Assembly (NCBI RefSeq): GCF_030864355.1 | Contig: NC_083395.1 | Location: 496,001 to 560,000, forward strand | Length of the DNA stretch: 64,000 bases | Direction: 5' to 3' | DNA from: Cutaneotrichosporon cavernicola | Taxonomy: Eukaryota > Basidiomycota > Tremellomycetes > Trichosporonales > Trichosporonaceae | Shown here: in pieces, positions 42,452-53,058 of the stretch | How positions within the stretch are numbered: the stretch's first letter is position 1 | Layout: every line of letters starts with the position of its first letter | The notes under the pieces: model-generated | Databases searched by the model: none | Told to the model about the DNA's origin: nothing | Seen by the model: the letters and a program-made list of their open reading frames with translations, nothing else | Translations under genes and position numbers: made by a program

Positions 42452-44246
42452 CTAGGCCTCGTCCATGGCGTCGTCGCGGCGCGGAGAGCTAAACTCGCGG
42501 AACATGGAAGCATATGGGTCCTCGCTCTCATCGTAAGGCGCACCAAAGATGCCAGGTAATTCGGTGGGACGGGGAGGTGGGTATCGTTGAAAGTTTTGAG
42601 AATCGCCTGATGTCAGTTGAGGAAGACTTGAACAAACTCACTCATACTGCCCACTCTTGGTACGATGGGCGCACCAATCTCCTTGCGCTCCAGTGCTCCC
42701 CAGTCGACGCCCTGGAACCAAGGGTGACTCATGACATCGCGCGCGCCGCCACGCAAGTTACCGAGGCGCTTGGTGCGGTCAGCGGCGAGGAGGTTCCGAA
42801 TCAAGTCCTTGGCATATGGGTCAATGTGCGAGGGGAACGAGACTTCGTTACGAAGGATCTTCTCGTAGATCCCCAAGGGGTGGTCATCGAAGAACGGCGG
42901 GTAGCCGGCGAGCATCTCAAAGGCGAGGATTCCGAGCGCCCACCAGTCGACAGCCTTGCCGTGCCCCTGTGACAGCACAATCTCGGGCGCAAGGTACTCG
43001 GGCGTGCCGCACAGCGTAAACGTCCGGTCCTCGACGACCTTGGAGAAACCGAAGTCCGCGATGCGTAGATACCCGCTGCGGTCGAGCAAAAGGTTTTCAG
43101 GCTTGAGGTCGCGGTAGATTATGTTCTTCGAGTGTAGGTATTCGATCGCTAGGACGATCGACGCGAGGTAGAAGCGCGTAACATCGGGCGAGAAGCGCCC
43201 CGCGCGTCGCAGGTGCGAGAAGAGCTCGCCACCAGGGACGTAGGTGAGAAGCATGTAGACGTTGAGATTGTCCTGGTATGTCGCGTGCAGTTCGACAATG
43301 AATGGATGTCGCACCTTTTCAAGAATGCGTCGTTCAGAGTTCATGTGCTCGACCTGCTTGAGACGCACAATCTCCGACTTGCGCAACACCTTCATAGCAA
43401 AGTGCGGGAGTTGTCCGTCGGCATGTTGTGTCGTGACAGGCGACGGGGCTTGCGGATCGGTGGGCTGGTACAGGTTGGGGAAGATAGGGTGGTAGGATGT
43501 TTGGCGGTAGGATGGTCTCTGGCGGACGAGCAGAACCCGCCCAAACGTGCCGGTGCCGAGGGTCTCGACGACCTCCCAGTCTGCGAGTGAAACGCGCCCA
43601 CTACTGGGGTGCGCTTGAGGCGCGAGGGGATAGCCAGCTTGCGATCGTGGCGCCAAGCCGGCTTGCCACTGCTGTACCGACGACGATGACGAGCCTTCCA
43701 TTACGTTCTCCATTCCGCCCCATGCGGATGATACTTCCCAGGCAGACGGTGGTGTTGACATGAGCGAGGCGGGTGGCGAGAGGGGTGCTGCTTGTCCGGG
43801 TGGAACTGGCACATAGTCTGTGCGGATGAGCGAAAGCCAAGATTGAGAGGGGTGTGAGGAGCGAGGTAGTGAACACGGACGGACCGGCGGGGTTACACCG
43901 TCAGATTGGTGCTCTGTCAAGTTGGGAAGAGCCCACGCGACAAAGGGGGGTTGGAAGGGGGGGGAGGGGAGGGAAGGGGAGGAGGATCTGCGCCCCAAGG
44001 TGTGACTGTTGACTCACGAGTCTGGATCGCTGGGAGCGGCTGGGGTTGGGCCTGTTGTGCGTGGAGACGCTGTTGCTGTGACTGTTGCTGCTGATGGTGA
44101 TGCTGCAGTGGTGGCCTAAACATGGCCTGTGAGCCCGGCGGAGGAGGTGGCTTTGGCTGCGCTGGTGGACCCATCATCGCGGCCCGCTCGTGAGGGAGGA
44201 GCATCGACATGGGGTCGAACTTGAACTTGCTCGGCTTGGCTTCCAT
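42452..44246 (-). CDS. PKA1: cAMP-dependent protein kinase catalytic subunit
   Basis: Ser/Thr kinase freed by cAMP, central to nutrient signalling. Three exons (44246-44018, 43913-42642, 42606-42452), 551 residues. Kinase motifs are the Gly loop LGTGTFGRV (195-203), Lys251, catalytic YRDLKPEN (Asp345), DFG Asp363, and the activation loop TFTLCGTPEYLAPE with Thr376 as the PDK1-site equivalent. The C-terminal tail carries the AGC hydrophobic motif FREF. The first 185 residues are Gln/Pro/Ser-rich and disordered. About 40 extra residues sit between the Gly loop and Lys251, where mammalian PKA has a short turn. The gene symbol follows basidiomycete usage. Confidence 0.93.
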
Positions 44247-46631
44247 TGAGGCGACTGATGACTATGTAGATACACGACGAGGCCGAAGAGGAGTGAACCA
44301 ACGTACGATGTACGAGGGCGAGGTAGCCAGAGTGGCCGCGGAGAGAGCCGAGTTGAGGGAGTGGAAGGATCAAACAAGGAGTGTGTATGGATGTCGTGTA
44401 TGAATCAAGTGACGGAGAGAAAGAGCAAGTGTACAGTGGCCGAGTTGCGGGTTGCAACGTCCACTCGACAAGGTCTAAAGACGAGACCCCGTTACACCCG
44501 TTTTGAATTCAGATTAGGGGTACTAGGGGAAGAATGATTGCAGTCGATCCAATTTGGTACCGCTTGGACTGGGAAACAACTCAATCCACCAAGGGCCAGG
44601 TGGTGATAAAGATGTTGACCGGCCGTTGATTGATAAAACTAGAAATGAAGCGGTGGCAAGTGGTGAGTGGTGGGATACGCAACAAACTCTGGACCTCCAG
44701 ACTTGAGATGAGAAAAACAAGAGGTCTGTGTCAACGCGTCAATGAGAAGGAGGTCTCGGATGCTGTGCAGAAGATTGAGACTAAAGGGAGGCCACACAGT
44801 TAACGGCATGTAAAGAAGGAGAGGAGGGAGAGAGAAGGGAGAGAGGAGTGTGGGATACTGTGATTCTGGTGTCAAGCCAGAGCAGCTAGGTTGATGAGAA
44901 TTACCTAGGGTTAAGGATAAGAAAGAGGCGTTTAGTTGAGGGACAAAAGGTTGCAAAAGACCAGACTTGGAATTTTGGTATTGCACCCGAGGTTGAGAAA
45001 TCATAAAAATATAATACAAAGACGCGACCTACTGATATTTGGATAGTTGGCTATAATACTCAAACTCTTAACTTACCCTTTAATAAGGGTAAAGAAAGGC
45101 ATGTAAAAGCGGGGAGAGAGGGTAATCAGAGATGACAGAATCTCTTCCCTGGAAACCTTGCATCACTCTTCCAACCCCGAGTTCCCAAGTCACCTATCCT
45201 ATATGATCCTATATAATACCTTTGTTAGCCCTATTAGCATCCTCCTGATTCTTGTGGCGTGCACACTCCCACCCCTCGTACCCTCGTACCCTCGTACCAT
45301 GCGACCACGAGCTCGATTGAGCCTCTAAATGTCTCCGACGTCCCCAGCTTCAGGCGCAGCATGCAAACCCCTCACCTTGATCCTGACGTCTCTTAACGCC
45401 AGCACGGTTTGATATTGACAAGCCATGCCTTCCCTATCCCCTTATCCTATCCAGAGCTACCATCATACTGCCTAACTAGAAGCCCTAACGCCATCACGCC
45501 ACGCAGGCGCGTACGCCGGCACGCCGGGCCAGTAACACTATGGCCCGAGGTCCTCCCTTTGACACCACCCTTGACAAAACACGGTGATATCATAACCTCC
45601 GCCATCCCATCCCCAACCATCATTTCACTCGTTCTCCTGCCACCTCAACCCCAACCCTAGAGGTAACTTCGGTCACCCCGCCCGCAATCCTCAACTTTTC
45701 CTTGCTTTTTTTTTTTTTTCCTTCAAGCTCTTCTTGGCGTCGTTTCCAAGAATGGCGTCTTGGCCTTTGTATTCGCCTTTGAAATGAATCAGGTACGATT
45801 TGGGACCTGTCCCGTCAAAGGCCCTGATCTGATCTAGCCAGGTCGAGACTAAACCAAACTGGGTTCTCTAATCATGGGAAAGGCTGACCCTGGCAGAGTA
45901 CTGTTCGGAAGCCCGAGGTCGTGAACCATCCAGGAGGCCAGGGGCTTGAATGAGGCTCACTCCTCGCACGGGATGGCGTCAATCTCCACCTTGAAATGCC
46001 TGTAGTACCCTACAGTACCGTTTTCCAGTGGAATGAGTAAATAGCTCCTCATCGTCGTGCGTGTAAACAGTGACGAGGGAGGAACGGAGTGTCGAACACG
46101 TTGCAAAGCTTTCAGTTGAGGTTTTGGATGTTGAGCGCATGGTAACGGGATGATGCAGGGGTCGTGGTATGCATCACCTCATGCTGACGTGTAACTCGAT
46201 CACAGGTTAGTGGTATCACGGTATACCACGTACATAATACTTACTGCTTTACCGTTCAGGTAGATGAGGTTGTGAGCTGTGAGGTTGATCGACAAGATAA
46301 AATAGCCCGTGGGAGACTACACTACCAATTGAGTATTGTCGTGGCATTGATAAGAATATATGTGCTGATCTGCTGTGGCGGGTCATTGTCAATGTCCTGT
46401 TGACGTCATTTTGTAATGTAACCCAATGGGTAGAGTTCTAGAGGTCGTGAGGCACAACTAAACATACAATCGACCCAAAAGGACTAAACAGAGTCACAGT
46501 CACAGTTACAGTCCAAAGAGACGTACTCCAGAAGTGTTACGAGGGTCAAAAGGGGAAAACACCATGGATACCACACCTCCAGGTCTACAACTCGATCTTG
46601 ACGTTAATCCATCCACCAACCCCAGGCCACC
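44247..46631. other. Long intergenic region between divergent genes
   Basis: About 2.4 kb without a supported gene, the longest internal gap. It holds a (CCCTCGTA)3 repeat at 45273-45296 and a T14 run at 45716-45729. The base composition is visibly more AT-rich around 44900-45250. It is probably a large regulatory region for PKA and the gene at 46632. An unrecognised non-coding RNA cannot be excluded. Confidence 0.5.
45273..45296. repeat. (CCCTCGTA)3 tandem repeat
   Basis: Three perfect eight-base units lie in the long PKA upstream region. Confidence 0.9.
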
Positions 46632-49600
46632 ATGAGCCCCCAACCTCCCACAACATCCACATTCTTTTCAGGTGGCTCCCCAAAGGCCCCGCGTTTCGGC
46701 ACCTCTCCTTCCTCCAAGCGTCGCCCCTTTACGCCAGGGAGCACGCGCGATGACCTAGCCCAGAAACGTGCAGCCGAGGCCGCACGGCAACAGGCCTCTC
46801 TAACCAACAGCCCGCCCAGCACGTCGCTCGGTGCATTGAGCGGTCTGGGGTTGACCGAAGAAGAGCCGAGAACGAGCTTTAGTGACGACATGGGTCGTGC
46901 GTTGGACAGTATCGGCATGGTAGCGGAGCCTCCTCCTCCCTCGATTCCTGTTGCACCACCCAAAGAGACTAAGGTGTTGAATGGTCTTCCCGCCGCCGAG
47001 GCCGAGGCCGAAGCCGACGGCATCCCGCGTCCCGTTGCAGCGCTTCCTACACCGAAAGAGACTGAAACAGTGGCCCCTCAGAATGAGAGACTAGGACCTC
47101 CCAATAGGCCAGGAGCCGTACGCCAAGTGAGCAACCCGGTCAAGGACGTCGAGACGGCCGAGTTTGACGGCGTGCCCGTCTTCTTCATTGACAGCGCGAT
47201 GAGAAGCGGGATGCTGGGACGCAGCGTTGTCTCAATTTCCGCGTCGCCCGACAAGCGTAGCCTGTCGCTGGCCAATACTCCGGGACCGCCGAGCCAGCGA
47301 GCTTCAGCGGTGCCTGGGGGGACTCTCACCGATACTCCCGAGGCGAGTCAGTGCGCCTCGGAGATGCCAGACTCTCAGGCTGCATCTCAGCCGGCCGCTC
47401 AGCCTGCCAGCTACCAATTCACATCTGCACCCGATGCGACATCTCAACCGGAACACCAGACATTTGGAACCGAAGGCTACACTCCCCAAGAGCTGTCTTC
47501 AACGCTGGGTCTCGAGGAGCATCCTCTGCATCAGCCTGACGATGGAACGTGGCGCGACTCGGGAAGGCTCGCTGATCGCGAACAGCGCCGTACGTTCGGC
47601 CAGCCGAGCGACGACGCAGCGTGGGCGTCTTCAGATATTGCTCAGGCCGTGAGCCCAGGTGCAGGCGGAACGCCCGAAATCGCGTCGAAGGGAGTAGCGG
47701 ACGCTTCGACGGGAGTCGCGGAGAAGGCGCTCTACGCGGCGGGCGCGGTTGGTGTGGGAGCGGTGGGAGCGATGGGGGCCGCCGCACTGTCTGGAAAGGA
47801 GGACGAGCCGGTCGTACCGGCCGTCTCACGTGACGCGCCCGCAGACAGCGATAAACAGGAGGGCCACGCACCTGCCGAGGGTGCCGAGGAGGACACACAG
47901 CCCTTGACTTTGACCTCTGCACCATCCCAGATGACGCAGATCTCACAGGATTCTGGCGCTCCCGCTGCAGCCGTTAACCCAGTCCAACCAGCTGGCCAAG
48001 ACGACACACCAACCATCCTAGACGCAGATGCATCAACCACGGCCAAAACCAACACCCCGATAGTTCCCGCGGCAGTCGCGGGAGCTGCAGTGGGTACCGC
48101 AGCGGGTGTCGCTGCCGGTACCGCCGCAGCAAGTACCTCCGCGTTCCCCGGCACCACCAGCACCCCCGACCGCCCACGTCGCCAGCGCGCCATGTCATCG
48201 GTCTCGGCCGTCCCGGACGACCTGGACCAGGACTGCCTCCCCGACTTGAACGAGGAGATGGATGGGATGGAGCCGCCATCGCCGCACACGCGCGACCTTG
48301 CCGCTTCACCCGCCGCCGTGCCGGACGGGTATGACGGCGCGCGTCCGGCCCGGCACACCAGCAGTTTGGCAAGTGTGCCGGTATACTCTGGGACGCAACC
48401 CAGGGAGAATACCGTGTACTCGCCTAGTAGTCCCCCGGGTTTGGACACCGTGCAAGCACCAGTCGTAAACTCTCCCGGCACCGCTAAGAGTCTGGAGAGT
48501 TCGCCGGTCGTATATTCGCCTGGTACCATTCCGGTCGCAGACACGTTTTTGGACGACGCAAGGAAGAGTGCGCCACTCGCTCCGACCGACCGGGGTTTGG
48601 TCACCGCGCCGGTCGTCTACTCTCCTGGCACGGACTCGCCTCGCGAGAAGGAGCTGGCCACCCCAGCCTGGAACGAGCAGGTGTTCTCCCCCTCTGCGGC
48701 GGAAGCGGAGGAGCTACAGCCCGCGTTCTCCGAGGATTCGGAGGGCGCGAACAAACTCGGGGTGGTGGGAATGGCGGGGGTCGCAGGGGTTGTGGGAGCG
48801 GGTGCCCTCGCGGGCGCAGCTGCACTCGGCGCCCCCAGCCAGATGCCCGAGGAGCGGAGCATGTCGGCCGCCTCAGTGGTGGCGATCAAAGATGGGCGTA
48901 CAGGTGTTCCAGGGGCCGTGAGGACTTCGAATCTGGTATGCGAGCCCGCTCCAAAGACTGGCGAGACGTTCATGACCAACTTGAGCGCGACACCGAGCGA
49001 GAACTCCCTCGGAGGCGAAACGCGGCGGGGGAACGAGGCGGCCATGTCAACGGCTAGCATTATTGCAATCAAGGGAGGGAACGAGGGCGCCCCTCCTTCT
49101 CCACCGGGACGGTCGCCGCTCGCCGCAAGCCGTACAGCTAATGAGGTGCTGGATGAGGCGGAGCGCGAGCACCCGTCACCTCTCAGTGGTACTGCGGCCG
49201 GCGCAGCGGCCGGCGCAGCCGGTGCGGGGCTTGTGCTTGCCAGCAACACACGCGATACCACCCAAGAGCGCGGCGACAGGGTCGACGACCCGCGCTGCCA
49301 CACTTCCACGAGCGAGATCCGATCCACCACACCTAGAGACGAGGGCGACTTCCATACCGGCGCGACGTCGACGCCAGCCGCTGAGTCGTTCGTGACTGGC
49401 ACGGAGGGTACATCTACTGCCGGCGAGACGACACCCCTCGCTCCGGGCGATTACCTGAGCACTGGGCGGGCAGCGACACCGCACGCACCTGGGGCGTTCC
49501 CCGTCGACCAGCCTGAGCCCGTGCGCAAGGTGGCGACACCTCCTGCCGGCCCACCAGAGAGTGTCGAGGAGCCTGATAAAGAGGCAGATACACTCCTCAA

Positions 49601-50072
49601 CAAGCCCGAGCAAGCCGCGACTGCCACTGAAGAGGCGCCTGACTCGGCATCAGGAGCACCTACGTCGGCGGATCTTTCACGGGCATCAGGAACCTCTGCC
49701 ACCGCCGCAGCTGGCGCGGCGGCTGGCGTTCTTGCCGCTGGCGCTGGAGTGGCTGCATCCAAGGCTGGCTCGAGCACCGCATCCACCATGCAGACCAACC
49801 GTGCCCAAAAGCCCGTTAGGACTATTAGCATCGAGCGCAAACCTGTGCCGAAGGTGACTGCCGAGATCTCCAGTGGGCCGAGTAGACCCGCGCCTAGACC
49901 CACACCGAGTGCGGGACACAGCCGTACAGACAGCAAGAGCAGCGCGGGGAGCGGACGCAAGGTCGGGTTCATGAGCAAGCTCAAGGGCGAGTTCAAGGTG
50001 TTGAGCGGCAAGCTCAAGAAGGACGATAAGATGATCGCCGAGGGCGAGAGAATGAAGCATGGTCAGTTGTGA
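46632..50072 (+). CDS. Large disordered protein with conserved-looking basic C-terminus
   Basis: Single exon of 1146 residues from ATG 46632, exceptional in this intron-rich region. Nearly the whole chain is Ala/Ser/Pro/Glu/Thr-rich and probably disordered. It has several Gly/Ala runs (e.g. AAGAVGVGAVGAMGAAAL, and AAGAAAGAAGAGLV) hydrophobic enough to mimic membrane segments. A motif close to VVYSPGT recurs about three times near residues 605-665, next to Ser/Pro-rich linkers. The last 35 residues are basic and helical (GFMSKLKGEFKVLSGKLKK.D), the part most likely to fold or bind lipid or protein. No known domain is recognised. One short ordered segment is EFDGVPVFFIDSAMRSGML (about 178-196). 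Confidence 0.75.
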   Translation: MSPQPPTTSTFFSGGSPKAPRFGTSPSSKRRPFTPGSTRDDLAQKRAAEAARQQASLTNSPPSTSLGALSGLGLTEEEPRTSFSDDMGRALDSIGMVAEPPPPSIPVAPPKETKVLNGLPAAEAEAEADGIPRPVAALPTPKETETVAPQNERLGPPNRPGAVRQVSNPVKDVETAEFDGVPVFFIDSAMRSGMLGRSVVSISASPDKRSLSLANTPGPPSQRASAVPGGTLTDTPEASQCASEMPDSQAASQPAAQPASYQFTSAPDATSQPEHQTFGTEGYTPQELSSTLGLEEHPLHQPDDGTWRDSGRLADREQRRTFGQPSDDAAWASSDIAQAVSPGAGGTPEIASKGVADASTGVAEKALYAAGAVGVGAVGAMGAAALSGKEDEPVVPAVSRDAPADSDKQEGHAPAEGAEEDTQPLTLTSAPSQMTQISQDSGAPAAAVNPVQPAGQDDTPTILDADASTTAKTNTPIVPAAVAGAAVGTAAGVAAGTAAASTSAFPGTTSTPDRPRRQRAMSSVSAVPDDLDQDCLPDLNEEMDGMEPPSPHTRDLAASPAAVPDGYDGARPARHTSSLASVPVYSGTQPRENTVYSPSSPPGLDTVQAPVVNSPGTAKSLESSPVVYSPGTIPVADTFLDDARKSAPLAPTDRGLVTAPVVYSPGTDSPREKELATPAWNEQVFSPSAAEAEELQPAFSEDSEGANKLGVVGMAGVAGVVGAGALAGAAALGAPSQMPEERSMSAASVVAIKDGRTGVPGAVRTSNLVCEPAPKTGETFMTNLSATPSENSLGGETRRGNEAAMSTASIIAIKGGNEGAPPSPPGRSPLAASRTANEVLDEAEREHPSPLSGTAAGAAAGAAGAGLVLASNTRDTTQERGDRVDDPRCHTSTSEIRSTTPRDEGDFHTGATSTPAAESFVTGTEGTSTAGETTPLAPGDYLSTGRAATPHAPGAFPVDQPEPVRKVATPPAGPPESVEEPDKEADTLLNKPEQAATATEEAPDSASGAPTSADLSRASGTSATAAAGAAAGVLAAGAGVAASKAGSSTASTMQTNRAQKPVRTISIERKPVPKVTAEISSGPSRPAPRPTPSAGHSRTDSKSSAGSGRKVGFMSKLKGEFKVLSGKLKKDDKMIAEGERMKHGQL

Positions 50073-50171
50073 GATAAATGGATGTAATGGACGTAATGGT
50101 AATGCTATGTACAGATGCTCTGGCTCCCTCAGTAGTACCAACGAGCGAGTGACCTGCTGTCAGCTCAGCCA

Positions 50172-50920
50172 TTACAAGCTGACGTACCCCGGCACGCCGG
50201 CCACGACGTCGTCTCCCGCCGCTAGACCTGCCTCATACTTCTCCCTCACGGTAAGGAAGACGTCCATCGTCGCGCGGGCATCTTCGAGCTTGTGTCAGAG
50301 CGTTCGGGGTGGACATACAGGACAGTGTCTCCCACACTGGATATCACGGCCCAGCACCTCCTTCGCCATATTCCGGAGGGAGGGGTACTTTCCCTCCCCC
50401 TTGACGCCGCAGCGCTCGCGAAGGGGGTAGAAGAGCGCTGTATCACGCATGTCCTCGTATACGTGCCGGTGCTGAAGGACCGCGAGGTCGTGGAAGAGGG
50501 CATGACCGATGACAATTTTGTTGGAGATGAGAGCCTTGATGATGGACTGGACGACTTCGAATGTGGGCGCTGGTGTCAGAGGAGTGACCGGGCTAGCGAG
50601 CCTGTGAGGCAACCCAAGTTGGGGGAGGGAGGCACTCACCACCATGCAGGTCATCCTTCGTCACACCCGTCACCTCCGTCTGATAACTAATCACGTCCTT
50701 GGGGTGCACAAACACAAACGAGTGATAGACCTCTGCGCCAGTATGGTCCACGACCGCGATGCTGGTATCAGAACCACTGGGCCTTAATGCCTTAAGATCC
50801 TACCGCGCGAGCGCCATGTGCGTGCGACAACGCACCATCTCGCAGTCTGCGTCAGCGTGTCCATGCGCGTGAAGGGTACTTACCAAGGGCGACGTATCGT
50901 TCAAGTGGTATTCTGGACAT
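50172..50920 (-). CDS. REX4: REX4-like 3'-5' RNA exonuclease
   Basis: DEDDh exonuclease family; yeast Rex4 acts in rRNA processing. Five exons (50920-50884, 50846-50804, 50761-50640, 50569-50319, 50288-50172), 189 residues, shorter than yeast Rex4 because the basic N-terminal extension is missing. Exo I reads RYVALDCEMV across the first splice, with Asp and Glu catalytic. Exo II is in GHALFHDLAVL and Exo III in HCPLEDARATM. The region VTGVTKDDLHGAPTFEVV also fits the family. Start MSRIPLERYVALD begins almost at Exo I. It is head to head with the next gene, 168 bases apart. Family is firm; the exact paralogue (REX4 versus ISG20-like) is not. Confidence 0.85.
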
Positions 50921-51088
50921 CGTATCATGGAATGAGAGAAGAAAGGGAGGAAGGAAGGATGTTATGGAACACCTTTGTGAGTGGGGTGGACTTGGTTGGT
51001 GGAGGTTGCAAGTCGGGAACCAGATGACCATCACTTGCATCACTTGCATCACTTGCAACCTCCCACTCCCCCATGATCCCACCATCCC

Positions 51089-52670
51089 ATGCAAGACTTA
51101 ATCCCACAGCCAGGGTTCCAACTCCCCCATCCCGGCATCTCGGGCTTCATGCCCTCCCTCGTCGCCGCGCTCAACGCCTCCCCAACCCTCCGTCACTGGC
51201 CGGTTGACGACACGTTGGTCGCCGTCCTCCTCCTTGCGCTGATGGCGCGCCGCGGCGGTGTGCTCCTCGACGCCACCAACGTATCTAAAGTCGCCAAAGT
51301 CGCCGGCGCCGTACGCCACCTAGAGACCGAGCTGACAGCAGCACACGACGTCCGTGTTCGGACTGGTGACGCGATCCGTGCACCTCTCGTCGACGAGTGT
51401 TGCGTCCGATGTGGCGCTCAAAGTGCCTGACCATCCTCCCTCCGGCACGTCCACGTCGGACACAACCACCCCGTCGGACACGTCGGACACATCTGTCCGG
51501 CCCGAACCATCTCCCTACCCACCAATGACGCCGCGCGCGATGGTGGTAACCGGACTGGAGGACGCCCCGCCGCCCGTGCTCGTTCGACTGCGGAGTGAGG
51601 TCGCAGCAGCTGAGCGCAAGGGAGACGTCCCGCTTATCATCTGGGTTCGGGATGAAGAACGTGCCGATGACGCTCCAGCTTGGCTCGTACGTTCACGCTG
51701 TCGTCCTCTCCTTTCCCACATCCTCCCGATCCACCCAGACCAGGGGAGTGGCGGTTACGTCAGGGGCCCCGCGGAACGTCTGTTCTCGCCCTTCCTGATG
51801 CACTTTCCATCAGCCGACGGCGGCGAGGTCGTCCGCCGAGCGCCCCCGTTCACACACTCCTCGGAGTGTCCAGCGTGACTCTATACTTCCCCTCGTCCTC
51901 CTCCCTCCTCCCTCCTCCCTCCCGGCCTGACAAACCTCTGACACCAGCTCGATATCTTCGTCTGCTCTGCCCTCCTGTATGCCGAGGACCTCACGCTGCC
52001 GCCTCCCAACCTCAGCTCGAATGCCCTTGTCCCTCCAGACTACATCAGGGACCTACGGTCCTTCCTTCTCCTTACACACATCCACCCCCCACTCGAGAGC
52101 CACATCAATAACCTCCTTGCAGCTCTATCCCTCCACAAAAGCCTCGAGGCGAACCTCTCCGCCAGAGCTACGGCGTCCCTCAACTCACTCGTCAAAGCCC
52201 AACGAATCCTTGCTGGTCCGTTCGACCTTCCAGGCGGGTGGCAGGAGAACCTCCACGCGTGGCAGGCTGCGAAATCGGCTGAGGCCGAGTACGAAGCTGG
52301 CGTCGGCTCTTCCCTTCCGGCCAGCGCTCTGCGCTCCCGCACGGCGGGAAACGTAGGAGGTTATGGTGGCGGACCAGGTGGTGTCGATACGTGGAGCCAA
52401 CGAGCCGGTGAGACCCCAACACCTGTGGAAATGCTCGGGCCAGGCGCGAATGACTGGTTCTGCGACCCGGGGAATGTCGAGGGCGCGTGGGAACTCGGCG
52501 TGCGCCACCGCGTCCGCCCACGCCAGCCAGGACAGGCACTGCTGTTTGCACTGAACGGGTCGGCACAGGAGCGCGTCCAATACGCCCGTCAGAGAGCCAC
52601 AAAGGAGGCGTCGCGCAGGCAGCGGAAGGAGGTCGATGACGCGCTCGTACAGATTCTCCAGGAAGTTTAG
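51089..52670 (+). CDS. Conserved fungal protein, possibly Mg-chelatase-like
   Basis: Three exons (51089-51310, 51342-51686, 51948-52670), 429 residues. The first intron has 31 nt. The second (261 nt) is unusually long and may hide a further exon, but direct joining gives a sensible PAWL-LDIFVCSALLYAE. Features are an N-terminal helical part (SLVAALNASPTLRHWPVD), a segment TGLEDAPPPVLVRLRSEVAAAERKG with PLIIWVRDE, and a helical C-terminal half (LLLTHIHPPLESHINNLLAALS). The order resembles fungal proteins annotated as magnesium-chelatase-like, but no Walker motif is visible here. This is inference from general likeness only. Confidence 0.6.
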
Positions 52671-53058
52671 TATCGTGCGTCTGTGTGTGTGATTGTCGTG
52701 GTTTCCTATGTGGATGAGAGCCGAGGAGCGCAGCACGCCGAGCAAGCGATCGGAAGTCAAACGAGTGAAGGAGTGGCCTGGTGCGAGAGGATGATGGGAA
52801 TTCAAAAGAGCGTGGACTTGAGTCCATGTGAGCATGTCATCAAGCACAGACCTCGACTTCGACAACCTTCCCTCCGCCCTCGATGATGACTATTCCCACA
52901 CCTTCTTACCATCTTCTCAACTATATTCATTTTAATCTACCTTTTACCTCATTCTCCTCACACACCCTCTCCTCTCCTTCGCCCTCTTCCCCCTTCCTCG
53001 GTCCGTTTAACCACACATACACGACCTCCTCTCGTTCTTGACTCGATACACACGCAGC
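52671..53058. other. Intergenic, promoter of the Ser-rich gene
   Basis: No supported gene. The last 150 bases are a long CT-rich leader before ATG 53059. Confidence 0.5.
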
